A stretch of DNA of 64,000 nt from Cellulomonas sp. Root930 (lineage in GTDB: Bacteria > Actinomycetota > Actinomycetes > Actinomycetales > Cellulomonadaceae): contig LMJI01000001.1 of NCBI GenBank assembly GCA_001429255.1, forward strand, positions 1,906,310-1,970,309. Reading direction: 5' to 3'. Below the pieces are notes generated by a model. The model searched no databases. It was not told where the DNA came from and saw only the letters and a program-made list of their open reading frames with translations. Position 1 is the first letter of the stretch; each line of letters begins with the position of its first letter. Of the stretch, positions 35,998 to 44,349 are shown one piece after another. The position numbers and the translations under genes are program-made.

Positions 35998-37016
35998 TGA
36001 CCACCGACCAGCTCACTCGTCCCGCCGACGCCCCGCCCTCGCTGGGCTCCCGCGTCCGCCGGTTCCGCATCGACGAGCGCTACCTGCCTGTCATCGGGAC
36101 CGTGGTCGTCCTGATCATCATGCTGGCCATCGGCGGCTCGCGGTACGAGAACTTCCTCACCGGCCGCGTCATGGCCAACGTGCTCATCAACAACTCGTTC
36201 CTCGTGGTGATCGCCGTCGGCATGACGTTCGTGATCCTCACCGGGGGCATCGACCTGTCCGTCGGCGCCGTCGTCGCGCTGTCCGGGTGCGTCGCCGCGT
36301 GGATGTTCTCCCACGGCTACGGAGCCGCGGTCGCGATCCCGCTGGTCATCCTCGTCGGCACCGTCATCGGTCTGGCCGTCGGGGTGATGGTCCACGTGTT
36401 CGAGATACAACCCTTCATCGCCACCCTGGCGGCGATGTTCCTCGCCCGAGGCCTCTGCTACATCGTGGCGCCCGAGTCCATCCCGATCACCGACCCGACC
36501 ATCGTCGCCCTCGCCCGCACCCGCTGGGGCACCGAGGACGGCCTGGTGATCACGCCGAGCGGCGTCATCGCGCTGGCCGTCGTGGCCATCGCCTTCGTGA
36601 CGCTGCACTACACGCGGTTCGGCCGCACGGTGTACGCGATCGGGGGGAGCGAGCAGTCCGCGAAGCTCATGGGCCTGCCGGTCGCGCGCACCAAGGTGCT
36701 GGTCTACGTCATCAGCGGCACGTGCGCGGGGCTCGGTGGCCTCCTGTTCGCCATCTTCTCGCGGTCCGGGTACGCCCTGACCGGCGTCGGCATGGAGCTC
36801 GACGCCATCGCCGCGGTCGTCATCGGCGGCACCCTGCTGACCGGCGGCAGCGGCTTCGTGCTCGGGTCGGTGCTCGGCGTGCTGGTGCTGGGTCTGATCC
36901 AGACGATCATCACGTTCCAGGGCACGCTCAGCTCGTGGTGGACCAAGATCTTCATCGGCGCGCTGCTGCTGATCTTCGTGGTCCTGCAGCGCCTCCTGGT
37001 GATCCGCCGCCGCTGA
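35997..37016 (+). CDS. yjfF: Sugar ABC permease (YjfF-like)
   Basis: 339 residues, same family as the preceding permease, with ILTGGIDLSVGAVVALSGCV and GGTLLTGGSGFVLGSVLG. The start at 35997 shares its A with the previous stop; a GTG at 35994 is an alternative and has GGAGG seven bases upstream, so either start is possible with a difference of one residue. Ends the importer operon; a long hairpin follows after 42 bases. Confidence 0.92.
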   Translation: MTTDQLTRPADAPPSLGSRVRRFRIDERYLPVIGTVVVLIIMLAIGGSRYENFLTGRVMANVLINNSFLVVIAVGMTFVILTGGIDLSVGAVVALSGCVAAWMFSHGYGAAVAIPLVILVGTVIGLAVGVMVHVFEIQPFIATLAAMFLARGLCYIVAPESIPITDPTIVALARTRWGTEDGLVITPSGVIALAVVAIAFVTLHYTRFGRTVYAIGGSEQSAKLMGLPVARTKVLVYVISGTCAGLGGLLFAIFSRSGYALTGVGMELDAIAAVVIGGTLLTGGSGFVLGSVLGVLVLGLIQTIITFQGTLSSWWTKIFIGALLLIFVVLQRLLVIRRR

Positions 37017-37058
37017 CCCGGCGAGGGCCGCAACGCCCGCGAGTTCGGTGGTGAGCGT

Positions 37059-37107
37059 CGAGTTCGGTGGTTCGAGCTGCCGAGCTCGACTCGAACCACC
37101 GAACTCG
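37059..37107. terminator. Bidirectional terminator with an extra copy of its arm
   Basis: Perfect 18-bp stem (37059-37076 with 37090-37107), loop of 13 bases, between the convergent importer operon and ktrA. A third copy of GAGTTCGGTGG stands just upstream (37041-37051), so the arm sequence occurs three times in 70 bases. Confidence 0.8.
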
Positions 37108-37125
37108 GCGCCGGTCAGCGCATCG

Positions 37126-37833
37126 TCACGGGCGAGCCGCGAAGCGCTCCAGCAGGTCGGCGTGGCCCGAGACGATGATCAGGTCGTTCTGCGACAAGCG
37201 GGTCTCCGGGGTCGCGTAGACGAAGTCGATGCCGGGGCTCTTCACGCCGATCACGGTCACGCCGTAGCGCTCGCGCACCTTCGACTGCGCGAGGGTGAAC
37301 CCCTGCGTCTCCTTCGGCGGGCGCATCTTCACGATCGTGAACCCGTCCTCGACCTCGATGTAGTCGAGCAGCTTGCCGGACACCAGGTGCGCCACGCGCG
37401 CCCCGGCGTCGGCCTCGGGGAGCACCACGTGGTGCGCGCCGATGCGCTGCAGGATGCGCGCGTGCTCGTTGCTCACGGCCTTGGCCCAGATCTGCGGCAC
37501 GCCGATGTCCACCAGGTTGCCGGTGATCAGCACGGACGCCTCGAGGTAGGACCCGACGCCGACGACGGCCACGGGGAACTCCCGCGCGCCCAGCTGCTCG
37601 AGCGCCTCGGGGTTGGCGGCGTCGGCCTCCACGAGCGCGACCCGGCCGGCCCACTGGGCCACCAGCTCCGGGTTGCGCTCGACGGCGAGCACGTCCTGGC
37701 CGAGCCGGTCGAGGGTCGCCGCGATGGCGGACCCGAACCGTCCGAGCCCGATGACGAGCACGCCCGAGTCCTTCTTGGGTGTGCGCGGTGCGTTCTGCGG
37801 CCCCTTGAGCGAGTCGCCGAATCTGTCAGCCAA
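37126..37833 (-). CDS. ktrA: Potassium uptake regulatory subunit (RCK domain, KtrA/TrkA-type)
   Basis: 235 residues. An RCK_N Rossmann domain (about 23-145) with GLGRFGSAIA (29-38), acidic AVERNPELV and EADAANPEAL binds nucleotide. A C-terminal RCK_C domain follows (about 155-230, FTLAQSKVRERYGVTVIGVK). A ring of these on the cytoplasmic side gates the KtrB channel. The start is TTG at 37833, with GAGAGG upstream and 8 bases of overlap with the ktrB gene; no ATG or GTG fits better. The N-terminal 20 residues are variable and basic. Confidence 0.93.
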   Translation of the reverse strand: MADRFGDSLKGPQNAPRTPKKDSGVLVIGLGRFGSAIAATLDRLGQDVLAVERNPELVAQWAGRVALVEADAANPEALEQLGAREFPVAVVGVGSYLEASVLITGNLVDIGVPQIWAKAVSNEHARILQRIGAHHVVLPEADAGARVAHLVSGKLLDYIEVEDGFTIVKMRPPKETQGFTLAQSKVRERYGVTVIGVKSPGIDFVYATPETRLSQNDLIIVSGHADLLERFAARP

Positions 37834-39202
37834 TGATCGGCCTCTCTTCTGGTAGCCGGATCACCCGACGACGGTTGCGCAGCGCGAGCGCGGCCGCAAG
37901 CGTCATCGTGCCGGTCCGGCCAATGAACATGAGCACGGTGAGCACGTACTTCGCCGGGTCGGGGAGGTCCGGGGTGATGCCGGTGGACAGCCCGCAGGTG
38001 GCGAACGCCGAGATGACCTCGAAGAGCACCTTGTCCAGGGTGAGCCCGGTCAGGGCCAGCAGCAGCAGCGACGAGACGAGCACCAGCGTCGCCGAGACCA
38101 GGGAGACGGCGATCGCGACCTGCAGGGCCTCGCGCGGGATGCGCCGCCCGTAGGCCTCGACGTCCTTGTCGCCGCGCCCCTCGGCCAGGATGGCGAGCAG
38201 CATGACGGCGAGCGTCGTGACCTTGATGCCGCCGGCGGTCGACGCCGAGCCGCCACCGACGAACATGAGCGCGTCCATGAGCAGCCACGTGCCCTCGTGC
38301 ATCTCCCCGACGTCCACCGTCGAGAAGCCGCCCGACCGCGGCATGACGCCGGCGAACAGCGAGGCGAGCGCGGTGGCGCTGGGGCCCAGCGGCTTGAACG
38401 TGCCCGGGTTGGTCCACTCGAACGCGGCGACGAGGATCGACCCGGCGACCACGAGGCCGAGGCTGGTGGTCACGGTCAGCTTGGAGTGCAGGCTCCAGCG
38501 GCGGGGTTCGCGCAGGTGCCGGGCCACGTTGAGGATGACCGGGAACCCGAGCGAACCGATGAAGACGCCGACGATGATGGGCATCAGCACCCACCAGTCC
38601 GACACGAACGGCTCCAGGCCGTACGGGGTGGGCACGAAGCCGGCGTTGTTGAACGCGGAGATCGAGTAGAAGATCGAGTGCCACGCCGCCTCGCCCAGGT
38701 TCTCGTCGAACATGAGGAACCGCGGGAAGAGCACGGCCGCGATGATCAGCTCGAGCGCGACGGACGTGATGATGACGGTCCTGATCAGCGACCCGACCTC
38801 GCCGAGCCGCGTCTCCTTGGTCTCCGACGAGACGAGCAGGCGCTGCGTGAGGCCGATCCGGCGGGACACGGCCATGCCGAGCAGCGACGCCAGGGTCATC
38901 ACCCCGAGGCCGCCGATCTGGATGGCGATGAGGATGACGACCAGCCCCCACGCCGACCAGTACTCGCCGGTGGGGACCACGACCAGGCCGGTGACGGTGC
39001 TGGCGGACGCCGCGGTGAACAGGGCGTCGACGAACGGTGCCTGACGCCCGCTGGCGGTCGCCCAGGGTGCGTAGAGGCCGGCGGTGACACCGGCGATCAC
39101 GAGGGCGAACACGCCGAGCGCGAGGCGGGCGGGGGACTGCCGTGCGGAACGGTCGACGTACTCACGCCACCGCCACGCCACGCCCGGGCCACCCCGCGCC
39201 AT
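37826..39202 (-). CDS. ktrB: Potassium uptake channel subunit (KtrB/TrkH-type)
   Basis: 458 residues, standard for KtrB, with four membrane-pore-membrane repeats. Selectivity-filter turns are visible as ASTVTGLVV, SAFNNAGFVP, SASTAGGIKV and ATCGLSTGITP, each ending in the key glycine. It moves potassium (or sodium-coupled potassium) into the cell under control of KtrA. The ATG at 39202 follows GGGAGG TGTG; frames open further upstream are shadows of the acuC gene on the other strand. Confidence 0.95.
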   Translation of the reverse strand: MARGGPGVAWRWREYVDRSARQSPARLALGVFALVIAGVTAGLYAPWATASGRQAPFVDALFTAASASTVTGLVVVPTGEYWSAWGLVVILIAIQIGGLGVMTLASLLGMAVSRRIGLTQRLLVSSETKETRLGEVGSLIRTVIITSVALELIIAAVLFPRFLMFDENLGEAAWHSIFYSISAFNNAGFVPTPYGLEPFVSDWWVLMPIIVGVFIGSLGFPVILNVARHLREPRRWSLHSKLTVTTSLGLVVAGSILVAAFEWTNPGTFKPLGPSATALASLFAGVMPRSGGFSTVDVGEMHEGTWLLMDALMFVGGGSASTAGGIKVTTLAVMLLAILAEGRGDKDVEAYGRRIPREALQVAIAVSLVSATLVLVSSLLLLALTGLTLDKVLFEVISAFATCGLSTGITPDLPDPAKYVLTVLMFIGRTGTMTLAAALALRNRRRVIRLPEERPIIG

Positions 39203-39343
39203 CACACCTCCCGCAACCGGCCCGGCGCTCGCCGGTCGGGGCAACTCTGGCACGCCCCGGGCGTGAGGTTCGACCCGACAGGCACGCGACGGGTACACCC
39301 GCGTCGGATCGACAGCGGGGGCGTCGGGTGCGACGGTGAGCCC

Positions 39344-40531
39344 ATGACGTCGTCGGCACCCGTGCGCGTGGTCTGGTCGCGCGAGATGCTCGCGTACGAC
39401 TTCGGCCACGGGCACCCCATGACGTCGGAGCGCCTGGACCTCACCATCCGGCTCGCCGAGGCCCTCGGCCTGCTGACCGGGCCCGACGTCGAGCTGGTGG
39501 GCGCCAAGGAGGCGTCGGACGAGCTCCTGCAGACCGTGCACGACCCCGCCTACGTCGCGGCGGTGCACCGGGCGTCCGACGACGGCACCCCCGACCTCTC
39601 GTTCGGCCTGGGCTCCAGCGACGACCCCGTCTTCCCGCACATGCACGAGGCCTCCGCCATGGTGGTGCAGGGGTCGGTCGACTCGGCGCTCGCCGTCTGG
39701 GAGGGGCGCGCGGAGCACGCCGTCAACGTCACCGGTGGCCTGCACCATGCGATGCCGTCGGCGGCGTCGGGGTTCTGCGTCTACAACGACGCGGCGGTGG
39801 CCATCGTGGCGCTGCTGGACGCCGGGGCGCAGCGCGTGGCCTACGTCGACATCGACGCGCACCACGGGGACGGCGTCCAGTCGGTGTTCTGGGACGACCC
39901 CCGCGTGCTCACCGTCTCGCTGCACGAGACCGGTCACGCCCTGTTCCCGGGCACCGGCCACGCGCGGGAGACCGGTGGGCTCGGCGCCGAGGGCACGTCC
40001 GTCAACGTCGCGCTGCCGTCCGGCACGGGCGACGCCGGCTGGCTCCGGGCCATCGACGCGGTGGTCCCCGCCGTGGTGCGGGAGTTCGCGCCGGACGTGC
40101 TGGTCACCCAGCACGGCTGCGACACGCACACCCTCGACCCCCTGACGCACCTGCGGGTGAGCCTGGACGGCCAGCGGCGGGCCGCGGAGCTGTTGCACGA
40201 GCTCGCGCACGAGGTGGCGGGCGGTCGCTGGCTGGCGCTCGGGGGCGGCGGCTACGCGGTGGTCGACGTGGTGCCGCGCTCGTGGACGCACCTGCTCGGC
40301 ATCGCGACGCACCACCCGGTCGACCCCGCCACCGAGATCCCCGAGGAGTGGCGCTCGCTGGTGCGCGAGAGGTACGGGCGGCTGGGTCCCGACCGGATGA
40401 CGGACGACCGCGACGCGACGTTCAGCCCGTGGGCGAACGGGTACGACCCGGGGGACGACGTCGACCGCACCATCCGGGCCACCCGCGCGGCCGTCTTCCC
40501 GTCGCTCGGGCTCGACCCCGAGCACGACTGA
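39344..40531 (+). CDS. acuC: AcuC-like histone-deacetylase family protein
   Basis: 395 residues. The zinc-amidohydrolase signature set is clear: TGGLHHAMPSAASGFCVYND (with the His pair), YVDIDAHHGDGVQ (Asp and His zinc ligands), LHETG, QHGCDTHTLDPL (Asp ligand) and GGGGYAV. Bacterial AcuC removes acetyl groups from acetyl-CoA synthetase lysine, so it would switch on acetate use. No ribosome binding site, but GACGGT is exactly six bases before the ATG, so leaderless expression is likely. Divergent from ktrB. Confidence 0.93.
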   Translation: MTSSAPVRVVWSREMLAYDFGHGHPMTSERLDLTIRLAEALGLLTGPDVELVGAKEASDELLQTVHDPAYVAAVHRASDDGTPDLSFGLGSSDDPVFPHMHEASAMVVQGSVDSALAVWEGRAEHAVNVTGGLHHAMPSAASGFCVYNDAAVAIVALLDAGAQRVAYVDIDAHHGDGVQSVFWDDPRVLTVSLHETGHALFPGTGHARETGGLGAEGTSVNVALPSGTGDAGWLRAIDAVVPAVVREFAPDVLVTQHGCDTHTLDPLTHLRVSLDGQRRAAELLHELAHEVAGGRWLALGGGGYAVVDVVPRSWTHLLGIATHHPVDPATEIPEEWRSLVRERYGRLGPDRMTDDRDATFSPWANGYDPGDDVDRTIRATRAAVFPSLGLDPEHD

Positions 40532-40662
40532 GGTGCTGGGCCACACGGGCGACGTCCCAGGCGTCCCCTCTTTCCCACGCGTCCCACGGGCCACTAGGCT
40601 GAGCCGGCACCCGCAGGGTGGGTGCGCGGGCCCGCCGCGCGCCGGGCGGAACGGGTGACAAC

Positions 40663-40899
40663 ATGAGCGACGAGCGCGACCAGCCCGGCCAGCCCGGCCG
40701 CACGCGATTCCTCACCGTGCTCGAGGTCGCGGACGTCATGCGCGTCTCGAAGATGACGGTCTACCGGCTGCTGCACTCCGGCGAGCTCCCCGGCGTCCGC
40801 GTCGGCCGTTCGTTCCGTGTCCCGCAGGACGCGCTGGACCACTATCTCGCGACGTCGCCGGCCGTCGAGGTGCGCAACGAGGACCGACGGAGCTCCTGA
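40663..40899 (+). CDS. Small helix-turn-helix protein (excisionase/BldC-like fold)
   Basis: 78 residues. The winged-helix MerR-like fold spans about 15-66: FLTVLEVADVMRVSKMTVYR, LLHSGELPGVRVGRSFRVP, DALDHYL. This matches the small regulator found directly before the bS22 gene in many actinobacteria (from memory, the Rv0500A position in Mycobacterium tuberculosis). It probably acts as a global DNA-binding protein rather than a phage excisionase, because no integrase or att site is near. ATG at 40663 with a weak GGGTGA upstream. A TAGGCT box (in CACTAGGCTGAG) lies in the promoter region. Confidence 0.88.
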   Translation: MSDERDQPGQPGRTRFLTVLEVADVMRVSKMTVYRLLHSGELPGVRVGRSFRVPQDALDHYLATSPAVEVRNEDRRSS

Positions 40900-41058
40900 G
40901 AGCCCGCGCGTCGTCCGGCACCCTCCGGATCGCGTAAGGTAGAGCCTCGGACTTTGTTCGTGCGTGGGCGACTCGATTGCACTCGATCTCTTCTACGCGT
41001 CGATCGACCACCAGAACGGCCCGTCGCCGGGCCTCCATCGGAAGCGAAGTGAGGACCC

Positions 41059-41157
41059 ATGGGCTCCGTCATCAAGAAGCGCCGCAAGCGGATGGCCAAG
41101 AAGAAGCACCGCAAGCTGCTGCGCAAGACGCGCCACCAGCGTCGCAACAAGAAGTGA
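41059..41157 (+). CDS. Small ribosomal protein bS22 (AURKAIP1/COX24 domain)
   Basis: 32 residues, [20 protein letters not shown] then [12 protein letters not shown] by my translation. This is the very short, highly basic peptide that is universal in actinobacteria and binds the small ribosomal subunit, named bS22 in mycobacterial ribosome structures. GAAGTGAGGACCC upstream includes a GTGAGG-type ribosome binding site. A TAAGGT box (40935-40940) could be the -10 of its promoter. It is easily missed by gene finders because of its length. Its position next to the small HTH gene is conserved. Confidence 0.95.
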   Translation: MGSVIKKRRKRMAKKKHRKLLRKTRHQRRNKK

Positions 41158-41191
41158 GCCCCGGCGGCCGCGAGGTCGCCTGCTCCGACGT

Positions 41192-41217
41192 ACGGGCCCG
41201 GCATCTGCCGGGCCCGT
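41192..41217 (+). terminator. Terminator after the bS22 gene
   Basis: 11-bp GC stem with ATCT loop (41192-41202 with 41207-41217), followed by a short T-containing run. It isolates the bS22 gene from the arabinoside locus that starts next. Confidence 0.78.
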
Positions 41218-41250
41218 CGTGTTTCCGGCCCCGACTGAGGTCGGACGCTT

Positions 41251-41264
41251 CTACAACGATGTAG
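41251..41264. promoter_or_regulatory. Operator CTACAACGATGTAG before the GH127 gene
   Basis: An inverted repeat CTACA...TGTAG with central CG, identical to copies at 49701-49714 and 49800-49813. All three precede arabinoside genes around the LacI gene at 43279, the probable owner. Confidence 0.85.
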
Positions 41265-41297
41265 AGTTCGAGAGTGCCCCACGTCACCAGGAGCCCG

Positions 41298-43220
41298 ATG
41301 TCGACGCCGACCGCGGTCGTGGACGGCCCGACCGTGCCTCGCGCGCCCGTCGTCCGTCGGACCCCCCTGCCGTTCGACGCGGTCGCACTCGATCCGGGCT
41401 CGTTCCTGGGCCGCTGGCAGTCGGTGAACCGGGACGCCACCATCCCGCACGTGCTCGCGCAGCTGGAGTCGGCGGGCACGGTCGACAACTTCCGGCGCCT
41501 GGTCGGTCGCTCCGACGCCGCCCACCGCGGGTTCAACTTCGTGGACTCGGACGTCTACAAGACGCTCGAGGCGCTCGCGTGGGAGGCCGGCCGGCTGCCC
41601 GAGGACCAGCCGTGGGAGGACCGCGCGCGCGAGCTGGTGGACCTGCTCGCCGCGGCACAGCGCGACGACGGGTACCTGCACACGCTCTACAGCGGTGACG
41701 AGGTGTTCGCCGACCTGCGCTGGGGGCACGAGCTGTACGTGCTCGGTCACCTGGTGCAGGCGGCCGTCGCGCGGACGCGGACCACCGGCCGCACCGACCT
41801 GCTCGACGTCGCGCGCCGGTTCGCGGACCTGGCGGTGATGCGCTTCGGTGAGGGCGGGCAGGACGGCTACTGCGGGCACCCCGAGGTCGAGACCGCGCTC
41901 GTCGAGCTGTACCGGCTCACCGGCGAGCGGTCGTACCTCGAGCTGGCCCGGCGGCAGGTGGACCTGCGCGGCTCCGGCGTGCTCGGGTCCGGCCCGTTCC
42001 CTCCCGCGTACCACCAGGACCACCTGCCGGTCCGCAAGGTCACCGAGGTGGCCGGGCACGCGGTCCGGCAGGCGTACCTCGCAGCGGGCGTCGCGGACGT
42101 GGTCGCCGAGACCGGTGACCCCGAGCTGCTCGCGTACCTCCTGCGGCTGTGGGACTCGGCGCAGGGCACCAGCACGTACGTGACCGGCGGGACCGGGTCG
42201 CGGCACAAGGACGAGGCGTTCGGCGACCCCTACGAGCTGCCGCCGGACCGTGCCTACGCCGAGACGTGTGCCGCGATCGCGACGTTCCAGTGGGCGTGGC
42301 GGATGCTCCTGCTCACGGGCGAGAGCCGGTTCGCCGACGAGATGGAGCGCACGCTCTACAACGCCATCCCGGCGTCGACCTCGGTGGACGGGACGGGGTT
42401 CCTCTACGCCAACCCGCTGCAGGTGCGGACCGGGCACGACGGCTCGAGCGAGTTCGCGCCCGCCGAGCGGCTGCCGTGGTTCGCGTGCGCGTGCTGCCCG
42501 CCGAACCTCGCGCGGCTGGTGGCCTCGCTGCAGAGCTACGTGGCCACGCGCGACGCGGACGGGGTGCAGCTGCACCTCTACGCGGACGCCGACGTGACCG
42601 TGGGATCGACCGTGCTGCGGGTCCGCACCGAGTACCCGTGGGACGGCCGGGTGGTCGTCGACGCCGGTGCCGACGGGCTGGCCGAGGACCTGGCGCTGCG
42701 GATCCCGGCCTGGGTCGACGCCGAGGCGGTGCGGCTCGTCGTCGACGGCACGGTCACCGACGTCGTCGTCGAGCAGGGCTACGTCCGCGTGGCCGGTCCG
42801 GTGCGGCGGGTCGAGCTCGAGCTCCCGATGCCCGTGGTCGCCGTGGCGGCGCACCCTCGCGTCGACGCGGTGCGCGGCTGCGTGGCGCTGCGCCGCGGCC
42901 CGGTCGTCTACTGCGTCGAGCAGGCCGGGCTGCCGTCCGGGGTGGTGCTCGAGGATCTCGCCCTGGTGCCCGGCAGCCCGCTGTCCGCGGCGTCTCCCGT
43001 GGCGGGCGTCGACGCGCTGGTCACGGTCGAGGCCGTCGCGGTCCACCGACCGGCGACCGGCGGGCCGCTGTACCGAGCCGCGTCCGCAGGAGCCGTCGGC
43101 ACCCCCGTACCGGGCACCTCGGCCGGGCGGATCACGCTGCGGGCCGTGCCCTACCACCGCTGGGGCAGCCGCGGACCTGGGGCGATGCGGGTGTGGCTGC
43201 CCGTGGCGGAGCGACCGTGA
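41298..43220 (+). CDS. GH127 beta-L-arabinofuranosidase
   Basis: 640 residues. An (alpha/alpha)6 barrel is followed by beta domains. The zinc/thiolate site known from HypBA1 is kept: Glu322 and Cys324 in YAETCAA, and Cys399-Cys400 in FACACCPPN, with Cys399 as nucleophile. It should release L-arabinose from beta-1,2-linked arabinofuranosides such as those on hydroxyproline-rich glycoproteins. No signal peptide, so it acts inside the cell. I prefer the ATG at 41298 (AGGAG just before). A GTG at 41274 lies six bases after TAGAGT and could be a leaderless start adding eight residues. The operator is 33 bases upstream. Confidence 0.93.
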   Translation: MSTPTAVVDGPTVPRAPVVRRTPLPFDAVALDPGSFLGRWQSVNRDATIPHVLAQLESAGTVDNFRRLVGRSDAAHRGFNFVDSDVYKTLEALAWEAGRLPEDQPWEDRARELVDLLAAAQRDDGYLHTLYSGDEVFADLRWGHELYVLGHLVQAAVARTRTTGRTDLLDVARRFADLAVMRFGEGGQDGYCGHPEVETALVELYRLTGERSYLELARRQVDLRGSGVLGSGPFPPAYHQDHLPVRKVTEVAGHAVRQAYLAAGVADVVAETGDPELLAYLLRLWDSAQGTSTYVTGGTGSRHKDEAFGDPYELPPDRAYAETCAAIATFQWAWRMLLLTGESRFADEMERTLYNAIPASTSVDGTGFLYANPLQVRTGHDGSSEFAPAERLPWFACACCPPNLARLVASLQSYVATRDADGVQLHLYADADVTVGSTVLRVRTEYPWDGRVVVDAGADGLAEDLALRIPAWVDAEAVRLVVDGTVTDVVVEQGYVRVAGPVRRVELELPMPVVAVAAHPRVDAVRGCVALRRGPVVYCVEQAGLPSGVVLEDLALVPGSPLSAASPVAGVDALVTVEAVAVHRPATGGPLYRAASAGAVGTPVPGTSAGRITLRAVPYHRWGSRGPGAMRVWLPVAERP

Positions 43221-43278
43221 GAGGGCCGGGTCTGCCACGCTGGCCCTCGACGAGGCACGGACGGATCGGGAGAACGCG

Positions 43279-44343
43279 ATGAGCACGGCGAGGCGCGGTA
43301 CCGCAGTGACGATGCACGAGGTCGCCGCACGGGCGGGGGTGTCGATCAAGACCGTCTCCAACGTGGTCAACGGCTACCAGTACATCCGGCCGGCCACCAA
43401 GGAGCGGGTCGAGAAGGCCATCGCCGACCTCGGGTACCAGGTGAACATCTCGGCGCGGAACCTGCGTCGCGGCAAGACCGGCATCATCGGCCTCGCGGTG
43501 CCGGAGCTCTCGCTCCCGTACTTCGCCGAGCTCGCGGACTCGGTCATCCGCGCGGCCGAGGCACGCGGGCTCACGGTGCTCATCGAGCAGACCGGGTCGG
43601 TGCGCGAGCGTGAGCTCGAGGTGCTCTCCGGCCAGCGTCGCCACTTCACCGACGGCCTGATCTTCTCGCCGCTGGAGCTGGGGCCGCAGGACGCCGAGGC
43701 GCTCCGGGTCGACTACCCGATGGTGCTGCTCGGCGAGCGCATCTTCGGCGGTCCGGCGGACCACGTGACCATGAACAACATCGAGGCCGCACGGGCTGCG
43801 ACCCAGCACCTGCTGGACCTGGGGCGTCGCCGCATCGCCGTGATCGGCGCGCACGAGGGGGAGACCGTCGGCTCGGCCGCGCTCCGTGTGCAGGGGTACC
43901 GGCAGGCGCTCGAGGAGGCCGGCCTGGAGGTGGACCCCGCTCTCATCGGCGAGGCGGGCCTGTGGCACCGGGCGACCGGCGCGGAGACGATGAACCGGCT
44001 CCTGGACTCGGGCGTGGAGATCGATGCCGTGTTCGGCCTCAACGACGCCCTCGCGCTCGGCGCCCTGCACGTGCTGCACGCGCGCCGCATCGACGTCCCC
44101 GGGCAGATCGCGGTGATCGGCTTCGACGACATCGAGGAGACCGCGTACTCCTCCCCGACCCTGACCACGGTGGCGCCCGGACGCGTGCAGATCGCGACGA
44201 CGGCCGTCGACCTGCTGCTGGCGCGCATCGAGGAGGTCGAGCCCGGGCGCCCGTTCGAGCGGGTCATCACGGACTTCCAGATCATCGGCCGGGAGTCGAC
44301 GCTGGGCGAGCAGGCGACGGGGGTCGCTCCGGTCGCGTCGTGA
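43279..44343 (+). CDS. LacI-family regulator of the arabinoside locus
   Basis: 354 residues. DNA-binding domain TMHEVAARAGVSIKTVSNVV, hinge NISARNLRRGKTG, sensor domain with DGLIFSPLELG, HVTMNNIEAARAATQHLLDL, FGLNDALALGALHVL and VIGFDDIEETAYSSPTLTTV. It follows GH127 in the same direction and ends 6 bases from the convergent YesL-like gene. The three identical CTACAACGATGTAG sites around it are the likely targets; a NVV (not RVL) recognition helix end fits an operator different from those of the other two LacI proteins here. The inducer is probably an arabino-oligosaccharide or arabinose. Confidence 0.92.
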   Translation: MSTARRGTAVTMHEVAARAGVSIKTVSNVVNGYQYIRPATKERVEKAIADLGYQVNISARNLRRGKTGIIGLAVPELSLPYFAELADSVIRAAEARGLTVLIEQTGSVRERELEVLSGQRRHFTDGLIFSPLELGPQDAEALRVDYPMVLLGERIFGGPADHVTMNNIEAARAATQHLLDLGRRRIAVIGAHEGETVGSAALRVQGYRQALEEAGLEVDPALIGEAGLWHRATGAETMNRLLDSGVEIDAVFGLNDALALGALHVLHARRIDVPGQIAVIGFDDIEETAYSSPTLTTVAPGRVQIATTAVDLLLARIEEVEPGRPFERVITDFQIIGRESTLGEQATGVAPVAS

Positions 44344-44349
44344 GCGGGC

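Noticed and set aside
40663..40899. Phage excisionase signalling an integrated element
   Set aside because: The fold is excisionase-like, but no integrase, att repeats or other phage genes are present and the neighbour bS22 marks a conserved chromosomal site.
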